Shown here: positions 14,219 through 18,059 of the stretch, piece after piece
Position numbering within the stretch: position 1 is the stretch's first letter
How the letters are laid out: the number at the start of each line of letters is the position of its first letter
NCBI GenBank assembly: GCA_026394095.1
Contig: JAPKYY010000129.1
Coordinates: 1-18,059 of the forward strand
Direction of reading: 5' to 3'
DNA from: Acidobacteriota bacterium
GTDB lineage: Bacteria; Acidobacteriota; Terriglobia; Bryobacterales; Bryobacteraceae
DNA length: 18,059 nt
Notes under the pieces: generated by a model
Database searches by the model: none
Told to the model about the DNA's origin: nothing
What the model saw: the letters and a program-made list of their open reading frames with translations, nothing else
Made by a program: the position numbers and the translations under genes

Positions 14219-15390
14219 AAATGCACGTCACAGTGATTGGCGGCGGGATGATTGTTCACGATCAGATCCTGCCGTCGCTGTATCAGTTGCGCCGCAAGGG
14301 TCTGGTGGGCAACATCACGATCTGCGCGCGTAACAAGACTACGCTTGACACGCTCGCCGCCAATGAGCGCATTGCGAAGGCCTTTCCGGGCGAGAGTTTC
14401 ACCGCAACAACAGCCTGCTACAAAGATGTCCTGGCCAACGCTGCCCAGCGGAATCTGACGATCATCGCCCTGCCAGACCAGCTTCACTTCGACGCAGTAA
14501 TGACGGCCATCGATGCCCAACAGCATGTGATCTGCGTAAAGCCGCTAGTGCAGAAGATCCAGCAAGCCAAGATCATCGAAAAGGCCGCCCAGGACCGCAA
14601 TCTCTTTGTCGGCGTCGAATATCACAAGCGTTTTGACGATCGAGCACTGATGGCGCGAGACCGCTACCGCGCCGGCCACTTTGGCGACTTCAAGCTAGGC
14701 ACAGCTCGCTTGTTCGAGAAATGGTATTACCGCCATTCGAACTTCCAGAACTGGTTTTCGATGGAGAATTCAGATGCCTTCACCTACATCGGCTGCCACT
14801 ATGTCGATCTTGTCCACTTCATCACCGGGCTCTTGCCGGTGAGTATTTCTGTGGCCGGCGTGCCTGAGAAATTCCCCAATGGCACTGACGCCTGGATGTG
14901 GACTGATGCGCGGGTGAAATGGTCGAACGGCGCACTGTTAAACGTACAGAACGCGCTCGGCTATCCAGACCAGGGCCCCGGCTCGAATACCCAGGGCATG
15001 ACCCTCTGGACGAGTCTTGGGGACCGTGGCGGCTTCTTGAACCACACAGATTCTCACCGTGGCCTTGAGTATTGCTACGTCGACGGCGGCTATTCTGAGC
15101 CGAGCCCCGACTACATGCAGTACGTCCCCAATCATCTCGGCCCTGGCGAGCGAGTCGTCGGCTACGGTTATCGTTCGATCGAAGCGCTGGTGGAAGCCGC
15201 GCAAAGCGTTGAAGCGGACCCCAAGCAATTGGAAGTCATTGAAACGCAGGGAATCGTCGCCACAGCGAGCAATTCCAGCTACAACGAACTGGTCACCGAA
15301 GCGGCCCGCCTTTCGCTCGAAAACGAAGGCCGAGAGGTTTTGATTCAGTACGGCACTCTTCCCTTCGTACACCTCAAGAGCTATCTATAA
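14215..15390 (+). CDS. Gfo/Idh/MocA family oxidoreductase
   Basis: The 391-residue enzyme has an N-terminal Rossmann fold (VTVIGGGMIVHDQILPSL at 5-22) for NAD(P)(H), and the second domain typical of Gfo/Idh/MocA oxidoreductases, which oxidise or reduce sugars, inositols and related alcohols. The usual EKP motif appears as CVKP, with Val at 108 and K109 kept. GCHYVDLVHFITG at 193-205 holds the likely active-site H195 and D198. The protein ends GTLPFVHLKSYL, and a second copy of this ending is found at 16081. The start ATG at 14215 overlaps the aminotransferase stop by four bases (ATGA). A nearby ATG at 14221 is possible. Oxidation of an alcohol followed by transamination, or the reverse, would make sense for the pair, but the substrate is unknown. 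Confidence 0.9.
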   Translation: MKMHVTVIGGGMIVHDQILPSLYQLRRKGLVGNITICARNKTTLDTLAANERIAKAFPGESFTATTACYKDVLANAAQRNLTIIALPDQLHFDAVMTAIDAQQHVICVKPLVQKIQQAKIIEKAAQDRNLFVGVEYHKRFDDRALMARDRYRAGHFGDFKLGTARLFEKWYYRHSNFQNWFSMENSDAFTYIGCHYVDLVHFITGLLPVSISVAGVPEKFPNGTDAWMWTDARVKWSNGALLNVQNALGYPDQGPGSNTQGMTLWTSLGDRGGFLNHTDSHRGLEYCYVDGGYSEPSPDYMQYVPNHLGPGERVVGYGYRSIEALVEAAQSVEADPKQLEVIETQGIVATASNSSYNELVTEAARLSLENEGREVLIQYGTLPFVHLKSYL

Positions 15391-15397
15391 TCCAGAC

Positions 15398-16078
15398 ATG
15401 CGCCTGTTCTTCCTCCTTCTCGCGATCTCCATCGGCGTCGTGGCGCAAACGGAGCCGAGGCAGGAAACCGTCTTCACCTTCAAGGGCTGGCCAGTGGTTG
15501 TCTTTCACCCAAAGCAGTTGGATGAATTCTTTCCAGCTGGGCCAGTGAAAATTTGCTTAGAACAGGAACCGCACCCAAAGTGCTACACAGCTCCTAAAGA
15601 CTTTGGGAGGGACGCAAAAGTAGAATCGGTGTCTTTGGACGGCGAGTCGGAAGCGATGCTGCTTTCGGTGGCCTCAGGGGGCGTTTCCGGATTTCAAATT
15701 CACCTGGCGTTGCTGCAACCAGAAGAATCCGAGAAACTGAAAAACCTGTTGCATTCCGCCGACACCTTGTCGGAACAGAGTCAATTTCGATTCCTGGTTG
15801 AACCTGAAATCTCTCCAACCAAGATTCTGGTCACAGCAACACATGATTGGGGATTGAATGATGCACACCACGGCGCGCATCGGTACTTCATCTCAACCTA
15901 TGTCCGGCAGTTTTATTACGACAACCAGGAGTGGGTTTATGCCCTCGCAGACCAATACATGACCGTCAAAGTCTACGAACGCCAGTCGAATGACAACATC
16001 ATCCAAGCCGAACTCAAAGAAATCCGCAGCCGCCTCCGCCGGGTGGCGCCGAAGCTAGCGCGGCCACCAAAGAAATAA
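15398..16078 (+). CDS. Hypothetical secreted protein
   Basis: This 226-residue protein is not recognised. It has a clear signal peptide (MRLFFLLLAISIGVVA, cleavage probably before QTE). Two cysteines follow close together (C53 in KICLEQ and C62 in PKCYTA) that could form a disulfide. The middle part is mixed beta/alpha with many charged residues, including HDWGLNDAHHGAHRYFISTY. The C-terminus is strongly basic (RSRLRRVAPKLARPPKK). It starts seven bases after the oxidoreductase stop and ends just before a copy of that gene's ending (16081-16122). It may have been inserted there; its reading of about 680 bases is otherwise continuous and intact. No function is proposed. Confidence 0.75.
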   Translation: MRLFFLLLAISIGVVAQTEPRQETVFTFKGWPVVVFHPKQLDEFFPAGPVKICLEQEPHPKCYTAPKDFGRDAKVESVSLDGESEAMLLSVASGGVSGFQIHLALLQPEESEKLKNLLHSADTLSEQSQFRFLVEPEISPTKILVTATHDWGLNDAHHGAHRYFISTYVRQFYYDNQEWVYALADQYMTVKVYERQSNDNIIQAELKEIRSRLRRVAPKLARPPKK

Positions 16079-16080
16079 CC

Positions 16081-16122
16081 GGAACACTTTTGCCTTTTGT
16101 TCACCTAAAGAGTTATCTCTAG
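16081..16122 (+). pseudogene. Remnant 3' end of a Gfo/Idh/MocA oxidoreductase gene
   Basis: The 14 codons translate as GTLLPFVHLKSYL plus stop, against GTLPFVHLKSYL plus stop at the end of the intact oxidoreductase (15352-15390). Apart from one extra leucine codon, every base difference is synonymous: for example ccc/cct, ttc/ttt, gta/gtt, ctc/cta, agc/agt, cta/ctc and taa/tag. No upstream part of the gene remains. The stop is in the same frame as the helicase, four bases before its GTG. It is a leftover of either the displaced original end or a lost second copy. Confidence 0.75.
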
Positions 16123-16125
16123 AGA

Positions 16126-18059
16126 GTGAGCAATTTGCTATTCGATTTTCCGGAGGATGAGGCGACGCGCAAAACGTTGCCGATTCCCCGTCGCGAGACG
16201 GTGATGCAGGCCGTTCAGCGTTTTGAGGAGATTTCGAACAAGCCGGAGTCGCCGGTCCGGTCGATTCGGCACGTTCCGGCGCGTGAGGGCCAGTATGCCC
16301 CCATCCCGGCGGCAGTGAATCCACTGCTCGCTGCAGCGCTCAACAAACGAGGCATCGAAAAGCTTTACTCACACCAGGCCGCTGCTTTTGAGCATGTCGA
16401 TGCGGGGCGCAACGTAGTCATCGTCACCCCTACAGCCTCTGGCAAAACCCTCTGCTATAACCTCCCCGTAGTCAACAAGCTGCTAAGCGACCCGGGGGCG
16501 AGGGCGCTTTATCTCTTCCCCACCAAAGCTCTGGCCGAAGATCAGTTGAACGAGCTACACGGCGCAGTGGAAGAAATGGGCTCAGACCTCAAGTGCTTTA
16601 CCTACGATGGCGACACCCCGCAGGACGCCCGGCGGGCCATCCGGGAGCGAGCCAATGTGGTGCTAACCAACCCCGACATGCTGCATTCCGGCATTCTGCC
16701 GCATCACACCAAGTGGGCCAAGCTCTTTGAGAACCTGAACTACTTCATCATCGACGAGCTGCACTACTATCGCGGCGTCTATGGCAGCCATCTCGCCAAT
16801 ATCATCCGCCGCCTCAAACGCCTCTGCGAATTCTATGGCTCAAAGCCGCAGTTCATCTGCTGCTCGGCCACCATCGCCAACCCTAAAGAACTGGCCGAGG
16901 CCATCACCGCCGAGCCCTTCTCGCTGGTGGATCAGAATGGGGCGCCGTCGGGTGAGAAGTTCTTCGTAATGTACAACCCGCCGGTGGTGAACCGGCAATT
17001 GGGCATCCGCCGCAGCTATCTGCATGAGAGCCGCCGCGTGGCAATTGACGCGATCCAGCGCGGCCAACAAACCCTGGTTTTTGCCAATAACCGCCTCGCG
17101 ACAGAGATCCTGATTACCTATCTCAAGGACGCAATCGAGAAAGGCCCGACGGCGCAAGGCCTGATTCGTGGCTACCGTGGCGGCTATCTACCGAAGGAGC
17201 GGCGTGAGATTGAAGCCAAGCTTCGCTCGGGCCAGATTCGCGGCGTTGTCGCCACCAACGCGCTGGAACTTGGGGTCGATATCGGCTCGCTCGATTGTGT
17301 TGTGCTGGCTGGATACCCCGGCACGATCGCCTCCACCTGGCAACGCTCGGGCCGCGCCGGACGGCGTCAAAACACCTCACTCGCCGTCATGGTGGCCAGT
17401 TCCGCTCCGCTCGATCAGTTCATTGTCGAGCATCCGGAATACTTTTTTGGCCAGCCTCCAGAGCGCGCCACAATCAACCCTGACAACACCGAGATCCTCA
17501 TCAATCACCTCAAATGCGCAGCCTTTGAACTCCCGATCAAGGAAGGCGAAAAGTTCGGCCCGCACGACACAGCAGAGCTCTGCCAGTTTCTGGCTGACCT
17601 CGGGCTGGTGAATCACTCAGCCAAAGCCTGGCACTGGACCAGCGACAGCTACCCCGCCGATGCAATCAGTCTGCGCGCCGTTACCAGCGACAATTTTGTC
17701 GTCATCGACACCACCAATAACAACAACATCATTGCCGAGGTCTCCTTCCCCGTAGCGCTGGTTACGCTGCACGAAAAAGCGATCTACCTGCACGAGGCCA
17801 AGCAATACCAGGTCGAGAAATTCGACTACGAGCAACGCAAAGCCTTTGTACGGCGGGTCGATTGCGACTACTTCACCGATGCGATCGACTATACGCAAGT
17901 AAAGGTACTTGAGGAATTCGATCAGCGCCCGATCCAGCGCGCCCGGGCTTGCCACGGCGATGTCCGCGTAAACCGTCAGATTGTCGGCTTCAAGAAGGTG
18001 AAGTTCTACACTTTGGAGAACGTGGGTGCAGGCAACCTCTCGATGCCCGAGCAGGAGAT
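16126..18059 (+). CDS. DEAH-type SF2 helicase (MrfA/YprA-like), C-terminus outside the window
   Basis: The first 644 codons are open with no stop to the window end, so the gene is partial. Motifs in order: motif I TPTASGKT at 101-108, motif Ia FPTKALAEDQ at 131-140, DELH (motif II) at 210-213, SAT (motif III) at 247-249, LVFANNRLATE at 317-327, TNALELGVDIGSLD at 377-390, and QRSGRAGRR (motif VI) at 406-414. This layout is that of the YprA/MrfA family of ATP-driven DNA helicases; in Bacillus subtilis MrfA acts in repair of mitomycin damage. The zinc-binding DUF1998 domain would lie beyond the window. The start is GTG at 16126, or the ATG at 16204. It lies just after the remnant gene end. Confidence 0.92.
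   Translation, partial: MSNLLFDFPEDEATRKTLPIPRRETVMQAVQRFEEISNKPESPVRSIRHVPAREGQYAPIPAAVNPLLAAALNKRGIEKLYSHQAAAFEHVDAGRNVVIVTPTASGKTLCYNLPVVNKLLSDPGARALYLFPTKALAEDQLNELHGAVEEMGSDLKCFTYDGDTPQDARRAIRERANVVLTNPDMLHSGILPHHTKWAKLFENLNYFIIDELHYYRGVYGSHLANIIRRLKRLCEFYGSKPQFICCSATIANPKELAEAITAEPFSLVDQNGAPSGEKFFVMYNPPVVNRQLGIRRSYLHESRRVAIDAIQRGQQTLVFANNRLATEILITYLKDAIEKGPTAQGLIRGYRGGYLPKERREIEAKLRSGQIRGVVATNALELGVDIGSLDCVVLAGYPGTIASTWQRSGRAGRRQNTSLAVMVASSAPLDQFIVEHPEYFFGQPPERATINPDNTEILINHLKCAAFELPIKEGEKFGPHDTAELCQFLADLGLVNHSAKAWHWTSDSYPADAISLRAVTSDNFVVIDTTNNNNIIAEVSFPVALVTLHEKAIYLHEAKQYQVEKFDYEQRKAFVRRVDCDYFTDAIDYTQVKVLEEFDQRPIQRARACHGDVRVNRQIVGFKKVKFYTLENVGAGNLSMPEQE

Noticed and set aside
13696..14526. 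276-codon minus-strand open frame across the aminotransferase-oxidoreductase junction
   Set aside because: Both plus-strand genes are intact and conserved in this region; the antisense translation shows no motif.

Overview
The window looks like a chromosomal segment of an Acidobacteriota member, probably a Solibacter/Bryobacter-type lineage. This is inferred from the very large Oar-like TonB-dependent outer-membrane protein with an N-terminal carboxypeptidase-regulatory domain, the acidobacterial-style extended YidC N-terminus, and the GC-rich codon use with C in third positions. No rRNA, tRNA, CRISPR array, transposase or integrase is visible.

Region 1 (1-3650, minus strand) is the conserved chromosomal operon rpmH-rnpA-yidD-yidC-jag-mnmE. 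It covers a ribosomal protein, the RNase P protein, membrane insertion, an RNA-binding partner of insertion and a tRNA-modification GTPase cut by the window edge. A promoter candidate lies upstream of rpmH, and a structured leader separates rpmH from rnpA. Two proteins show unusual features: the Jag KH domain has lost its GXXG loop and carries a long Gly/Arg tail, and the YidC groove arginine position is asparagine.

Region 2 (3673-10281, plus strand) holds four genes. They are a sugar-phosphate isomerase/epimerase-type TIM barrel, a MerR-type HTH plus TPR protein whose start codon sits inside a 16-bp perfect inverted repeat, the 1184-residue TonB-dependent receptor with its terminator, and a GNAT acetyltransferase.

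Region 3 (10278-12039, minus strand) carries a YacL-like membrane PIN-TRAM protein and a single-RRM RNA-binding protein with a repetitive tail, separated by a strong terminator.

Region 4 (12289-18059, plus strand) is a tightly packed run: a tail-anchored helical protein of unknown function, a class-III aminotransferase, a Gfo/Idh/MocA oxidoreductase whose start overlaps the aminotransferase stop, a secreted orphan protein, and a DEAH-type SF2 helicase of the MrfA/YprA kind that runs off the window. Between the secreted orphan and the helicase lies a second, synonymously diverged copy of the last twelve codons of the oxidoreductase. It suggests that the orphan gene was inserted at that gene's 3' end, or that a tandem paralogue was lost. 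This is the most unusual structure I found.
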